Source: Branchiostoma floridae (taxonomy: Eukaryota > Chordata > Leptocardii > Amphioxiformes > Branchiostomatidae). Taken from it: a stretch of 64,000 bases of DNA. Of this stretch, positions 1 to 11,880 are shown piece after piece (within the stretch, counting starts at the first letter, position 1; each line of letters opens with the position of its first letter). A model generated the notes under the pieces. That model ran no database searches, was not told the origin of the DNA, and worked only from the letters and a program-made list of their open reading frames with translations. Location of the stretch: the NCBI RefSeq assembly GCF_000003815.2, contig NC_049981.1, positions 2,929,905 through 2,993,904 of the forward strand. The letters run 5' to 3'. The position numbers and the translations under genes are program-made.

Positions 1-441
1 CGTGTGTGGCTCATGTATGTGTTTGTTGTTGTTGTTGTTGATTGTTATTGTTTATTGTTGTTCAGAACTGTACAGTGATGCAGGCTGCAGTGGCGTTTGA
101 GCTGCCCCGTGTGTGGCTGATGTATGTGTTTGTTGTTGTTGTTGATTGTTATTGTTTATTGTTGTTCAGGACTGTAGAATGATGCAGGCTGCAGTAGCGT
201 TTGAGCTGCCCCGTGTGTGGCTGATGTATGTTGTTGTTGTTGTTGATTGTTATTGTTTATTGTTGTTCAGGACTGTAGAATGATGCAGGCTGCGGTAGTG
301 TTTGAACTGCCCCGTGTGTGGCTCATGTATGTGTTTGTTGTTGTTGTTGTTGATTGTTATTGTTTATTGTTGTTCAGAACTGTACAGTGATGCAGGCTGC
401 AGTGGCGTTTGAGCTGCCCCGTGTGTGGCTGATGTATGTGT
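1..441 (+). repeat. Tandem array of ~101-107 bp units derived from sialyltransferase exon 1
   Basis: Four near-identical units (about 1-107, 108-211, 212-312, 313-419) plus the first ~22 bp of a fifth, which runs into the real exon. Each unit has a TTG/GTT-rich stretch, a TTGTTCAG acceptor-like site, then the sialyltransferase start codon and about its first 18 codons. It then returns to the TTG-rich stretch instead of continuing the exon. The array enters from the left edge, so its full length is unknown. Confidence 0.9.
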
Positions 442-1755
442 TCCTGTGGATGGTGGCGATGACTGGCAGCTACATGCTCGGCTGTATGACCGTTCATCAG
501 ACGTGAGCCACCTTTCATGTTGTTCGTTTGTATGAAAATCTGAGTTGTAGTACGATGATAAACTTTCTTCCAAAACAAAGGTATACACGGATCGAATTTT
601 CAACGACTACTGTCGCAAGTTATTCAGGATGATACAATGCAAAATGTTGGGCATTTTTTTTGGCATGCGCACAGCACTTTGGGGTTCCAGAGGATGTCAT
701 CCATATAATCAAATCAACATGGCGTATTGTTGTATTGCACTACCCGGCAAACCGCCCTGAGGCGTAACACACCAGGTGTATTGAACAGTGCAAAATGCAT
801 ATCCGGACCGATTTATTTCATCCACTCACACAACTAGACCTCCATTTAACGTCCTAACCGAGTGACGCCCCTAATCAGAGCTAGGTACTCATTTTCACCC
901 GAGTGAAGTGAGGCAATAGTGCAAATTAGTGCCTATCACAAGTGCACAACTTGAGAAATCAGAACCCAGTAATTTTGGACCAAACTTCCTAGGTGATATC
1001 ATAAAGCCACAGCACGTAAATTCTATTTTCTGACATTCTCTGCAGACTGCAAAAATAATGAGACAGGGCTATTAAAAACAACTTGGTTAAAAAATGGCTA
1101 CATTTTCAAAATAGAGAATTAAAGTGACAAAACATGGTATCACAGCTAACAAAGCATATATTCCTGTATTGAAGAAGTGTACTAGTGTGGTAAAAGTGAC
1201 ACAAGTGAGGTAGGCTGGTATCACTTGCAAAGTTGGCAACTACACTCGTGGCTTCCATATTGGCACTTTTACAGTTGTATCCAACTAGTTTCGCTGCCGA
1301 CTACAGTCATGGATACCTCACTAGTGTCAATTCTAAATGTACAATTATTTGGCAACCTGTAGCCCAATAAATGTACATTTTGGTACAGTAACTTTATCAT
1401 TATGTTGACCGTCCTCTAGGAGGAAAATCAGACGCCAAAACATACATCACTTCTTCCTTACATTACAAACTATCTGCCACCAAAAAATCAAGACCATAGC
1501 ATGTCCAGGTCAAAATATACACACACAAAAATCGAATTTCTGCTGCAGTACAAAGGTCACACACCAGAAGGCACAAAATCGACTATGACCTTCGGCTTTG
1601 CAACACCTACCCACATACCAAATATGATTACAACCCATCCAGAGGTTCTAGAGTTATATGGTCACCACAAATATCCGGAAACACAGACACACACACAGAG
1701 ACATACACACACACACACACACACAGACATACACACTGACACACACACAGACACA

Positions 1756-1787
<32 letters not shown>

Positions 1788-4700
1788 GCCTGTGACACAC
1801 ATACAGACAGGCAGACAGACTGCCCCAAAACTATACCTCCATTTTTTTATGGAGGTAATTAATGAGAGAGCTGATGTCATCCATAGAATTTACTTGTAGT
1901 ACGTATTGATATCCTATTTATTCACTTCACCTGTCGTTTCATCTGCAGACGGCTGTCTGGCTCCTTAGTAATTACGTCCACAGCAAGTACATTTTATGGA
2001 TGACATCCACGCGCTCATTGATTTTTCCATGACTTTAGAAAAAAGAAACAAGAATTTTTATTCTTTGGAGATGGTCATCATGATAAAAGAAACTGCCAAA
2101 CTGAGAATATGTTGTGTCGTAGCCTAATGATTGTACTTGTAGAGGTGACACTAGCGAAGTAGCCATGACTGTAAGTGAAACTAGGTTTCTTGATTGGGAA
2201 GAGCCACAGTATTAAAGGGCCCACCACACGTAACTAAAAAAAGTGGGGGTCAAACCGGTACCAGGCTAGAGTGGATCAAATAAATCTGTCCGGACATGCA
2301 GCCTGTACTCTTCAATACACCTAGTGTGTTACGCCTTAAGTCGGTTTACCTGGCTATGCGATACAAACAAACAAACAGACAAACAAACAAACAAAATCCG
2401 ACGTATTTCTGACGCAATACTCTCATTTGTTCACTACTACAATCCGGTCTACAACAAAGAGTTGCCTCATCGTGAAATCGACAGACCGATAAACATATGA
2501 CCTTAGGCCAGCATTTCTTCCATGCTCGCCTTTGTTCTCAGTGGATGCAAAGTGTCACATTTCTGATTTATAGGGTTGGTGTCGCCGAGTGACTCTGTGG
2601 CTGTGTATCATTATAGGGTGTGGGCCAATCATGTCTATTGTACTGAACAATACAAGGACAGTCTGTTCTTTCAGGTCACTAGTCAGGGCGACACTATCTT
2701 CTCCTTCTTGTCCAAGAAATCGGTTCATGACGTAATCAACAAAACACATGCGTACAAGTGTAACATGAAAACGTGAAAAAACGTGGTGTTTAAAGGGGTA
2801 CTGAACTCCAGATAGGAGTGTTATTTTTCAAAAGATTTTGCATCAAGGAATACGTAATAAGCTGACTTTTGCAGAATGTTACTTGTAGTGAATTACATAA
2901 CGTGAGTTTGTAAAATAACATGGCTCTCACGGAACCCATTCAGACCCTTCCTTTATAGTGAACATTTTTGTCATGAAAGAGAGGTGATAAGCACACCAAG
3001 AAGGCCAAGTGTTCACAAGATATCAAACAAAAAATAACAAAAGAAAAGTTTTCCTATCGCCGCTTAAATTGGCTCCGTCGGGCCCTGTCAGACACATTTT
3101 ATTCCTTGTATATCACACATACAAGTAAAGTTGATTTACTAACATGGTAACGCGCGTTACTGTAAGTATGGAAATATTAGAAAGAGCAAACCGTTGAAAC
3201 ATGCAGTGTTTAATCACCGTTTTTGGTAACGCCTCGGGGACGAGCCAAATAGTATACCATTCTTCTTGTTATCCCTGCTCACAGGTTGTACCAGTATGGC
3301 TGGAATTTTCAACCTCGTGGGCCGTCTGCATACATTGAGAACAGCTCTCTTCAGTTGGAGTCTCTAAAGGTTAGTTATGTTGCTTTCTGGTAGGGAAACA
3401 TATGATTTCATCAGGTTGGTAGGTCATAGGATAGTAGAGTTTTTATTTTCTCTTTTACACAATCAGTTAATTTTACTTAATCTTGTATTGATCGAATGTC
3501 TATAACTTTTGAAGGATAAAGAAAAACACTACGGTCCATGGCCTGGGAATAACAGCTGGCGAGAGCTTCATTTCAAGTCGTCGGACATAATCAGGTGAGA
3601 AGATTCAAGTATACGTATTATAACAGTCATTTTCAGGATGGATACGAATTATAATTAGGGGGAATCAATTGCAGCCTCGTTTTGGTGCTTGGTCCCGGGA
3701 AATTCAAAATGGCTGCCGTATTTGGAAGGAGGCTAATTCATTACATTTATACATTTGCTTAAAAAACAATTGATAGGAACAAATAGTTGTCTTGTTGTGT
3801 GGTATTTATATTTTACAAGAGCAAGCCGTACTCGGGGTCTAGTACGTATATGAGGCCGCTATGTTGGATATAATTTCATTTCAGTGAAATTCATTGTTCA
3901 ATGATATTTTTTTGCAGAAAAACAGTCAGTGAAGTTTTTACACCAGAACGAGATATCGTACTCTTCTCAAATTTCGACAAAGACACGGAAAGTTGCCATC
4001 TCCATGGCGAACCTTATCAGGAGTGTCGGGGCATCACGCCAATCAAACGGTACAGGACATGCGCAGTAGTGGGCGGAAGCGGCATCATCAAAGGCACCGG
4101 CTGTGGACCGGAAATCGACCGCCATGATTTCGTCATCCGATTCAATATGGCGCCCATCACTGGATATGCAAATGACGTAGGGGTCAAAGTTGACATGGTA
4201 GTGGTTGGTACCTTCAAGCTGCACATGATGAAAAATACCCTGGAAGCCGATCCAGACAGCCTCCACACTTTAGCAAAATGGAAGCCAGAGAAGTACATGT
4301 CCAGCATAGAGGAAATCCTATCCAGACTCAAATCATACAACAATTCGATCTTCTTTTATCCCAAGCCAATTTTTGACCCTTTGTCGGGACGAGGAAGGGG
4401 GCCGGATATGCATCTGAACGCTTTGAATAACATGTGGAGAGACATTGGCTTAAACATCACCATTACGTACAACCTCTTTAACCTCAGGGATCTGACAGTC
4501 CAGTGAGTATTTGTTGGTGTTTTTCTTCATTACTACCTGTTCATGATGATGTGAGGATATCTCACTGGGCCCTGTGATTGTTGTTGACTGTTTGCGAAAG
4601 ACATTCGCTTACAGTTTTGCAAGTTTTTTTTCCATTCAGTGACAACATTGCAATTTCCAATAAAGTTGTCTTGAATTTTATTTGCGACCGAAAATGAGGT

Positions 4701-5302
4701 TGTGACATTCTGGGAGCAGCCATTTTGTCTCTAGAGGTCACATGTTTTACCCATTTGCCGCAATTTGGCAAAAAATAACAAACACGCAATACTTCGTCCC
4801 AAAATGGTGCTACCCAGTGAGATACCCGCTTAACGGATAGGATGAGATAATCTTAGTGACTTTTCCGTCTTGAATTAGTGTTTGAAGAAAATTCAAACAG
4901 TTCTTTAGTCTTCTTCAATTGTTTCCATGGTTTGTATTTTGTCAAGCAAAGCAAGAATTTAAAACTTCAGTGACGAATTAACAGTCTTTTCGCAAAACTT
5001 TTTTTTTCAGAATGCTTGAACAGCTCTACCCAAAGTTCCGAGCGCCCTCTGTCGGAATTATTACGTACCTGCAAGCTCTCACGTTCTGCGACCACGTGAA
5101 CCTATACGGGTTCTACCCACTGCCAAGGGACCCACTGAACAGAGTGGTCCCTTTCCACTACCACGACGATCTTTTGCCTGGTAACGGAAAAATACAGAAG
5201 CCACATTTCTACCAGTTAGAATATGATTTAATGAGAGAACTGGACGATAAAGGGGTACTTAATTACTATATAGATAAATGCGTTCAAGAACCAACATCGT
5301 GA
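390..5302 (+). CDS. ST8SIA: Alpha-2,8-sialyltransferase-like (GT29), 5 exons, 384 aa, complete
   Basis: Golgi type II membrane enzyme that transfers sialic acid from CMP-Neu5Ac to glycans. Coding exons: 390-502, 3285-3369, 3515-3594, 3918-4502, 5011-5302. All junctions are GT-AG and phases agree (1155 nt with stop). The start is the first ATG after an in-frame TGA at 351. Residues 1-11 form a short tail and 12-34 a signal anchor ([13 protein letters not shown]). Sequons lie at N57 (NSS) and N78 (NNS). Sialylmotif L starts at C141 ([16 protein letters not shown]) and motif S spans about 300-324 ([20 protein letters not shown]). Motif III is FHYHDD (336-341) and motif VS is H353 to E358. Cysteines C141, C314 and C378 suit the usual disulfides. 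The family is certain; the ST8Sia subfamily is likely from the [15 protein letters not shown] stretch. Linkage and acceptor cannot be read. A possible polyA signal AATAAA lies near 5921. Confidence 0.93.
503..3284 (+). other. Sialyltransferase intron 1: repeat remnants, no gene
   Basis: The 2.8-kb intron runs from a GTGAGC donor to a CTCACAG acceptor. It holds a GGATGTCATCC-family arm at 688-725, a decayed SINE core at about 880-960 (complement of the GGGAAAGGCA..TTCCTCACT block), a CA-rich repeat at 1560-1862, a second GGATGTCATCC fragment at about 1865-2040 and an (AAAC)n run near 2365-2395. The small open frames here are low-complexity or repeat sequence. Confidence 0.7.
1560..1862 (+). 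repeat. Repeat copy with long internal CA-rich microsatellite
   Basis: About 120 bp of (CA)n with GACA interruptions (1680-1800) is flanked by CATACCAAATATGATTACAA on the left and TATGGAGGTAAT on the right. The same flanking phrases (ACCAAATATCATTAACATCC, CTTCTTGGTGAAGGTAA) recur near 24.05-24.45 kb and 29.73-29.81 kb. The microsatellite is therefore part of a dispersed family, not isolated. Confidence 0.6.
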
Positions 5303-6821
5303 TATTTGCTCCACACAGCGTGGGCTGTGCAATTTTATGTTTCGGCACAAATTCATCTGTGTTGTAATACTGTATAGTAGATATTTTACTTCGTTTCTCA
5401 GTTTATCAAATACATATAGATATTCAGTGAATGTACAATGTATATCCATACAATTATTATGATGTTGACAATAGTAGTATTCTGATGTAGTCATTTTAAG
5501 TCTAAAAATGTATGAAAAAAAAGAAGACAATCTCTACCCGGATCTATTTTCTTCAAGAACTGCAGGGTTCGAAAACTTACCCAACGAATTTCAGAGATAA
5601 AGAACAAGTTGTCTTACGTTTTGTGCATTTAGTTGTCTTCTAAGTTATACTTTTACGTATTACGTTATATCTAAATTATAAAAAAATCGGCGAAAATCAC
5701 ATAACAGTGCGGCAGTGAACGAACCTCGCAGTGCCGTACCGGCGCCCCAAATACACAGGAATACCGCCTTTAAACGTGAGACGACGGAAGAAGCAATGGT
5801 TTGTTAAAACGAGGAATATTGCTTTTTAAAAGCTTTTTTTTGACCAACGGATTTCACAATATCTTATATAGATGAACCAAATGTACCAACACTAAGGTGT
5901 AGGCTTCTCTGGTATTCTGAAATAAACAACATATCGTATATTCTGTATACATCTCTGATTATCATTTCACGACCGATGTTTTCATGTGTGACAGTCTGCT
6001 CAGTTTTATAGATAATAGATTTATATGACCTTGACGTCACAATGACGTGATTTTTAATGCTTGAATGTGATTCAGGAAATCATTCAGTGATTGTTGAAAG
6101 TCGTTTGGATTTCAAAAATTATTTAGTTACCTTGCTACAACAAGACTTTCAATGTTTCAGGGTACATGATGTAATATTACTGTATATTCAAAAATTTCAA
6201 ACGTAATGGTGTCAAAATTTCAATTTGTACGTTACTTTTCTCACTTGGATTGCAAAGTTAGACCCGAGGACAGAGAGTAGAAAACTAGTTGACTGCTAGA
6301 AATTGCTTCCTTAGGTTTATACAAGGCTTAAAAACTGTTGGATCAGCCGCGAATGTCGGGGATCCGGAAGGCTCCATTTCTATTTGAGACGTCATGACGT
6401 AAAGATGACGTCATGAGCGTTAGTTATGAAACTTCAATGCATAAATTAGCCGTTTGGTGCCGTAATTATATACAACACACAGTTGTAAGTGTTCGATAGT
6501 TCTTTTAGTTGTAAGTGTTCGTTAGCGCTAGCGGTGAACATATACTCGAGCTAAGGTGAACTTTACTCGAGAATATCTCGACAAGAAAGCACGATCTTTC
6601 AAGGCGGTTTGCGGATTACAAGGGACCTACACAACGATACCAAGTTGAACTTGCCGAAAGATCGTTTAAGATTGCGGAACTCCATCGTATAAACGCACGT
6701 ATGTACGCGCGTAAGTGTTCGTTATAGGTCCACCTTTCTACCGACTAACGAACACTTGAAAACAAAACCCTTTCTGGACATTGTCATGCAAATCGAAACA
6801 ATGGTCGAGACAAGGACTGTT
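5303..6821. other. 3' flank of sialyltransferase and intergenic DNA
   Basis: The first ~600 bp is probably 3' UTR up to the AATAAA near 5921. The rest is AT-rich with no coding signal. The phrase TTGTAAGTGTTCGTTA recurs near 6482-6530 and 6710-6725, suggesting a decayed repeat. Nothing else is supported. Confidence 0.5.
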
Positions 6822-7521
6822 TAGAGTCCATTCCAAGACACCATGCGGATGTTTGTTGCCATTGTTTGGAATTGATTTTAAAGTTTTGTAATTATATGTC
6901 TAGGACATTTGATACTTCAGAAATATTTTTAACACTGTTTCAACTTTATAAATATTTCCCTGGTCCTGTAAAACTTTGGAAATATTCATGGTGTGCAATT
7001 GGATACTTCTAATGGTTTCTAAATAATGATAACAGCATTCTACCATTATTTACCATTTTCTACCATTTTTTGTAAATGAATCGGTGGGCTGGGAAGATAG
7101 CAATTCACACATCCTTGCAAAGTATAGTTGGGTGCCATGCAACAATGGCCCACCACAAAGGATCCACCAGTGCCTAGCAGTGAAATCTAAAAATATACAG
7201 ATGCAACAATAGGGCTTACTTTTATGGGGGCAATAAACTAATTTTACCATTTGGACAGGTTTACCATTTTTTGTAAATATTTGTAAATGTGAAATAATCA
7301 CAGAGAGGTTTCACAATTATTCTAAATAAAGATATTTTTCTACAGTTACTTTCAAAATGTTTCTAAAATATTCAAAGAAATTCAAATAAATGAGTATTTT
7401 CTTAGTCAATTTTTTGAAAATAATTTAATTATTGTGGCTCAGATATTCTTTTATTCAAAATAATTCAGACTAATTATAAATATCGCCTAAAAACCCTCAT
7501 GGTGTCTTGGAATGGACTCTA
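6822..7521. mobile_element. 700-bp non-autonomous DNA element with exact 24-bp terminal inverted repeats
   Basis: The left end 6822-6845 begins TAGAGTCCATTCC and the right end 7498-7521 is its exact reverse complement. The interior is AT-rich, has no ORF of note, and repeats the phrase TACCATTTT(T)TGTAAAT at about 7050-7075 and 7260-7285. The termini begin with TA, compatible with a Tc1/mariner-type TA target duplication, but no longer duplication is clear. The LINE tail begins exactly at its right end. Confidence 0.8.
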
Positions 7522-10186
7522 GAGTAGAGTAGAGTAGAGTAGAGTTCTTCAGGCTCAGGTAGGAACTGCAGTTCCAGTTTAGGCCGCTCTTTCCTTTCTA
7601 AGTCACTGACATCCCAGGTAATTGCGGGTCGTCCAGGGCTCTAAAGTTGTAATACACGCTGTGTTTCTTCATGTGCTTGTCTAGTCTTTCCTTAAAGCAG
7701 TTTACACTTGGGGATGTCACCACCAGCTCTGGTAGATTGTTCCACCATGAGACAACTCTGATGCAGAAGAAGTGTGATCTTCTGTTACTTTTCGACGCTT
7801 GTCTCTTAATCCGGAGGCAGTGACCCCTTGTTCTTGTGCTCGTATTTAACTCAAACGGACATGAAGTGTCGTATATCCCATGTAGGAACTTGTAGGTGTT
7901 TATCAGGTCCCCCCTAAGTCTCCTATAGACCAGCGTAGGTAAGTTTAGAGCCTTCAGTCTCTCTTCATAGGGTAGACTTCTAAGGCCGGGAACTCTCTTC
8001 GTTGCTCTCTTCTGTACCCTTTCTAGATCCAGGGCCAGCTTCCATGTGTAGGGGGACCATGCAGGAGCCCCATACTCCAGCTGGGGACGAATGAGCGACT
8101 TATATAGGAGTAGGAACACCTCCTTATCTACATAGGCAAAAGTCCTCCATATGAGACCTGCGATCTGATTTGCCTTATTACAAATGTTGGATATATGTTT
8201 GCTGAAACTCAGCTCCTTGTCAACAGTAATACCCAAGTCCTTTTCCTGTTGTGTAAATTCCAGTAGGGTACGAGTCTCATTATCCAACATTGAGTATGTG
8301 TAGTCAGGGTGTCCTTTTCCCAGTCTTATTACTGTACATTTCATGGGATGAAAGCTCAACTGCCATTTTATTGCCCAGTCCTGAAGTACTTGAAGGTCCC
8401 TCTGCAATTTGTTGCATTCTTCCCTTTGTACTACTGATCTATATAACTTAGTGTCGTCTGCAAAGAGCTTCAGCTTACTCTGCACAATTTCCGGCATGTC
8501 GTTGACAAAAATAGTGAAGAGCACCGGACCCAGGACGCTCCCCTGGGGAACTCCGCTTGTTACTTCGGCCCATTCTGATTTTTCCCCATTGACACAGACT
8601 CTCTGTCTCCGTCCTGACAAAAAAGATTCAATCCAATTTAAAAGGTTTCCCGTGATCCCGTAGCTTTGTATTTTGGCTAATAGTCTCTTAATTGGTACTG
8701 AATCAAAAGCCTTGCGGAAGTCGAGATAGACCGCGTCAACGGGTGTTCCTCGGTCAAGCCACTCAGTCCACTCGTCTAAGCACTCCAACATCTGAGTGGT
8801 AGTAGATCTTCCTGGCAAGAAGCCATGTTGGTGTGGTGTAAAGAGATTGTTTACCTTCATATGCTTGACAATGGCGTCTCTAATCAACCCTTCCAGAATT
8901 TTTCCTACTACTGAGGTCAGGCTAACCGGGCGGTAGTTACCGGGTGATTTCTTACAACCCTTTTTGTAAATTGGCGTGACATTAGCGGTTTTCCAGGCAT
9001 CGGGGAGTTTGCCTTCTTGTACAGTCTTGACGTAGAGAATCTGCAGTGGAACCGCCAGGGTGTCCGCCAATTCCTTTAACACTCTAGGGTGTACGTTGTC
9101 GGGCCCCATTGCCTTGTTTGGGTTAAGGTTTTTCAATCTTTGTTGGACCTCCTCGAAACAAATGTCAATGTCAGTTATCTCTTCATTGTAGTGTCTTTCA
9201 GTTGGTATTGGGATGTGTTGTAGGTCTTCCTTAGTAAAGGTGCTTACAAAAAACTTGTTGAGTAACTCAGCTTTTTCTGTATCAGATTGTGCCACTGAGG
9301 ATCCATCTTCCAAGTCTGGAATGCCTTGGCGCACTTTGGATTTTGAGTTTACATATTTCCAGAAGATTTTGGCATTGCCTTTGATGTTTCTCGCTTTCTC
9401 CTTTTCATATGTTTTGACCGCTTTTCTTGTGGCCCATCTGACCTGGTTTCTCGCCCTCGTGTATTTAATGTAGTCATCCTTTGTCCTAGATTCACAGTAT
9501 TTCTTCCAAAGTTTCTGCTTTTTGTTCATTTTTTTATTAACTTCCCTGTCTCTCCAAGATAGTTTCCTCTTCTTTTTTCTTGAGGAGACTTTGGGTACAT
9601 TCCTGTTCGCACTTTCAGCTACTTTGCCCGAGAAGACCTCCCAGCAATCTTCAACATTCAACTTGCCTAGAATTTCCTGCCAGTCCAGTGACAGTTCCTC
9701 CCTCATTTTATCATAGTCCCCCTTGTTGTACTGGCATGTCTCATTTTTGTATTGTGTTCTGTTTGCATAACAGTTGATCTTAAAATTTAATACCACATGG
9801 TCGCTCTTGCCGATGGGGGGTCTCATGATTAGGTCACTTATCATGTCACCCTCATTAGTCAATAATAAGTCCAGTACATTACTTTCTTGTCTAAGTTGAT
9901 GTCTCGTTGCTTCACAAATGTGCTGGTACAAGTATGCGTCGTTCGTAGCTTCAAGGAACTTAAATGCCTCGTTTTTGTTAGACTGGCCGGTGTTTCCTGC
10001 CCCTTCACTCCATTGTATTTCTGGGTGGTTAAAGTCCCCAACAATGAGAATATGCGAGTATCCCAGGGTATTTATATTGCGTATCAGTGTATTGATTTTT
10101 TCGTTGTTCTCAGGTGTAGAGTTTGGACTCCTGTACACTGCAATAAGTAGGAGTTTGTCATTGTTCCTCAACTTAATTTCAATTTA
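7522..10186 (-). mobile_element. 5'-truncated CR1-clade non-LTR retrotransposon
   Basis: Minus-strand LINE with one long intact ORF, a short 3' UTR (~7545-7597) and a (CTCTA)n pentamer tail at about 7520-7544. Similarity begins abruptly near 10186 inside the endonuclease domain, so the copy is 5'-truncated, as is usual for reverse-transcribed insertions. The lack of frameshifts or stops over 850 codons argues for a recent insertion. The CR1 assignment rests on the C-terminal block LYKSLIRPQLEYGAPAW..LERVQKRATKRVPGL..LPYEERLKALNL..RRLRGDLI. Confidence 0.92.
7598..10171 (-). CDS. CR1-type ORF2 fragment: partial endonuclease plus reverse transcriptase
   Basis: About 857 codons ending at TAG 7598-7600. 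The 5' part is the C-terminal portion of an APE-type endonuclease (GDFNHPEIQW, then GKSDHVVLNF). The N-terminal half with its Asn and Glu metal ligands is missing. The reverse transcriptase has ANVTPIYKKG, NYRPVSLTSVVGKI, DFRKAFDSV, SGVPQGSVLGPVLF and the catalytic FADD at about residues 570-573. The C-terminal CR1 domain is complete. The open frame begins at a TTG; this is the truncation point, not a true start. As it stands it could make reverse transcriptase only if read from a host promoter, and it cannot nick DNA by itself. Confidence 0.92.
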   Translation of the reverse strand: MRNNDKLLLIAVYRSPNSTPENNEKINTLIRNINTLGYSHILIVGDFNHPEIQWSEGAGNTGQSNKNEAFKFLEATNDAYLYQHICEATRHQLRQESNVLDLLLTNEGDMISDLIMRPPIGKSDHVVLNFKINCYANRTQYKNETCQYNKGDYDKMREELSLDWQEILGKLNVEDCWEVFSGKVAESANRNVPKVSSRKKKRKLSWRDREVNKKMNKKQKLWKKYCESRTKDDYIKYTRARNQVRWATRKAVKTYEKEKARNIKGNAKIFWKYVNSKSKVRQGIPDLEDGSSVAQSDTEKAELLNKFFVSTFTKEDLQHIPIPTERHYNEEITDIDICFEEVQQRLKNLNPNKAMGPDNVHPRVLKELADTLAVPLQILYVKTVQEGKLPDAWKTANVTPIYKKGCKKSPGNYRPVSLTSVVGKILEGLIRDAIVKHMKVNNLFTPHQHGFLPGRSTTTQMLECLDEWTEWLDRGTPVDAVYLDFRKAFDSVPIKRLLAKIQSYGITGNLLNWIESFLSGRRQRVCVNGEKSEWAEVTSGVPQGSVLGPVLFTIFVNDMPEIVQSKLKLFADDTKLYRSVVQREECNKLQRDLQVLQDWAIKWQLSFHPMKCTVIRLGKGHPDYTYSMLDNETRTLLEFTQQEKDLGITVDKELSFSKHISNICNKANQIAGLIWRTFAYVDKEVFLLLYKSLIRPQLEYGAPAWSPYTWKLALDLERVQKRATKRVPGLRSLPYEERLKALNLPTLVYRRLRGDLINTYKFLHGIYDTSCPFELNTSTRTRGHCLRIKRQASKSNRRSHFFCIRVVSWWNNLPELVVTSPSVNCFKERLDKHMKKHSVYYNFRALDDPQLPGMSVT

Positions 10187-10189
10187 GAA

Positions 10190-11880
10190 TTTCGGGGCCT
10201 TACTTTATGGCATATTAACTAGAATTCCAGTCGCCGCACATGCGTTCTGATCTCTGTGAAAGGATTTATTAAAAAAAAAACTTACTTATGGGTAACGAGG
10301 AAGCCACCAACCTCAGACATTTGTGTAACACCAGGTCGCCAGTGACGTCACCCTCGTGATTCTTGTTCAATATTTCCTTGAAATGACGAAAATCCTGGTG
10401 ACGGTGCCACGTGCCCGAATTTCAACAAAAGAAGCCCAACATATTTCTTATAAGTCCACAACAGACACCGCATTCCTAGACTGCAAGTAGTATCCAAGTG
10501 AAGTTACAGATCTGAAAACAAATGCGATTCGCAATGTGTGTTTTGTTCGGTCCCGGCGCCATCTTAGATGCCCGCAGTCTCGTACCCAGGACACTGCGTG
10601 ATAATCTAACCTGGACAAGAGAGGAGAGAATATAGGCTTTTTATTGACGTCATATTAATTATAATTTGAATACTCCGACGACCATGTTGGCGGGTAATTG
10701 AATTAAGCAGTAGCATCTTCGTGTGGTTAACAGACGTAGGCTGTAATCCAACATGGCGCAGATGACGTCAAATGAAAAACCTGTATAGCTGGGTTCCAAT
10801 TCCTCGATAATTCACCGCTTCGTTTAATAGTGAGCAGAAAATGAATGTAATATGATATAGAAATAGTTGGGCAGCGATACGGTGATTTTTAGCAGGGCAG
10901 TCCGATTGTTTCCGGCCCTTCTAACTTTGTTCCCCCTTTGAAAATTGCCCCCCAGAGATTCTTGGTTCCAATCCGTTGATATTCCACCGACCTTGTGCCC
11001 TTCGGAAAGCTAAAGGCAGTCACTTCAGATCAAAGTTGCGATTCAGCCCCGCCTATTATTGGCCTTTCCCGTCTACGTATACGTACTGTGAACAGTATCA
11101 TAAGATGCACACGTACACTATGATATTGGATGATTATTTTTTTTTTTTACTTCCAAGCATTAAACAAAAAACCTGTCGGCATTGCTGAAAATCAATGTTT
11201 ACATCTGTTCATTTTGTAGTGATATATTTGAGGATTATGAGAAGGTAAAATATTACTTTCCTCAACAGCAGTTAACCTTAAGCTTAAAGCACGGAAGTAT
11301 CAGTTTGTCAGAAACTACAGTTAGGCTAAGCGCATCCCTCTACAAACAGCTACATTACGTTATTTGCACCTGTTACAAAGTTCAACATGGAAATTATCTT
11401 TTATGATGAGGTTAACGGTTTTACATCTGAGTACGCATGCGGCATTCACAACGAAGTGCTTTGTGAATAAAATGTCAAACGAGAAGCCCCCTAATTTGTA
11501 ACGTTTCTAATCTGGCCTATTGTCTATATTCACATAGCAAGATCCAAACGTGTCATATTTCCTTTGACATATTGCCCACAACCGATTTGTTAGCGTCTAA
11601 CAACGGCAAATAGCTAAATGAAAACTTAGTACATGTATATAGAACTGAATTCACTAAACTTTGTGCCAATCCTATTAATAGTCCTCGGTAATTAAAAGTG
11701 ACGGTATATCCATTCTACTTGATGAACCTGGCTATATATACATAGTATTACATACATTATCCATTAGAAGCCGGGACCAGGCTAGTACATATCTCACTAC
11801 ATAAATCCCTATCTAACATCAATATAGACATATACTAGTCTGTGGATTAATGGCGTTTTTTTAATGGCGACCGATTTGTC
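10190..11880. other. Intergenic region, no gene seen
   Basis: Short unsupported open frames only. A weak inverted pair of about 20 bp brackets 10632-10783 (AGGCTTTTTATTGACGTCAT against ATGACGTCAAATGAAAAACC) and each arm carries a CRE-like TGACGTCA core. It is probably a decayed MITE. The last few hundred bases are presumably the 3' UTR of the minus-strand amidase gene. Confidence 0.45.

Noticed and set aside
1..440. CRISPR-like regular repeats
   Set aside because: Units are contiguous, with no unique spacers, and contain the sialyltransferase exon start. This is a eukaryotic tandem duplication.
378..506. Reading 378-506 as a terminal exon ending in TGA at 504
   Set aside because: The TGA overlaps a strong GTGAGC donor at 503. 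Splicing there joins in phase to the exon at 3285 and yields a standard type II sialyltransferase N-terminus.
1501..1899. 132-codon plus-strand frame rich in His and Thr
   Set aside because: It is a translation of the (CA)n microsatellite inside a dispersed repeat, with no splice context; antisense frames are the matching Val/Cys low-complexity reading.
10171..10171. Translation start of the CR1 frame
   Set aside because: The first codon there is TTG and homologous sequence continues a few codons upstream to a stop. The boundary is the 5' truncation, not an initiation site.
9213..10187. Plus-strand frames of 60-89 codons
   Set aside because: They are antisense shadows of the CR1 reverse-transcriptase frame.
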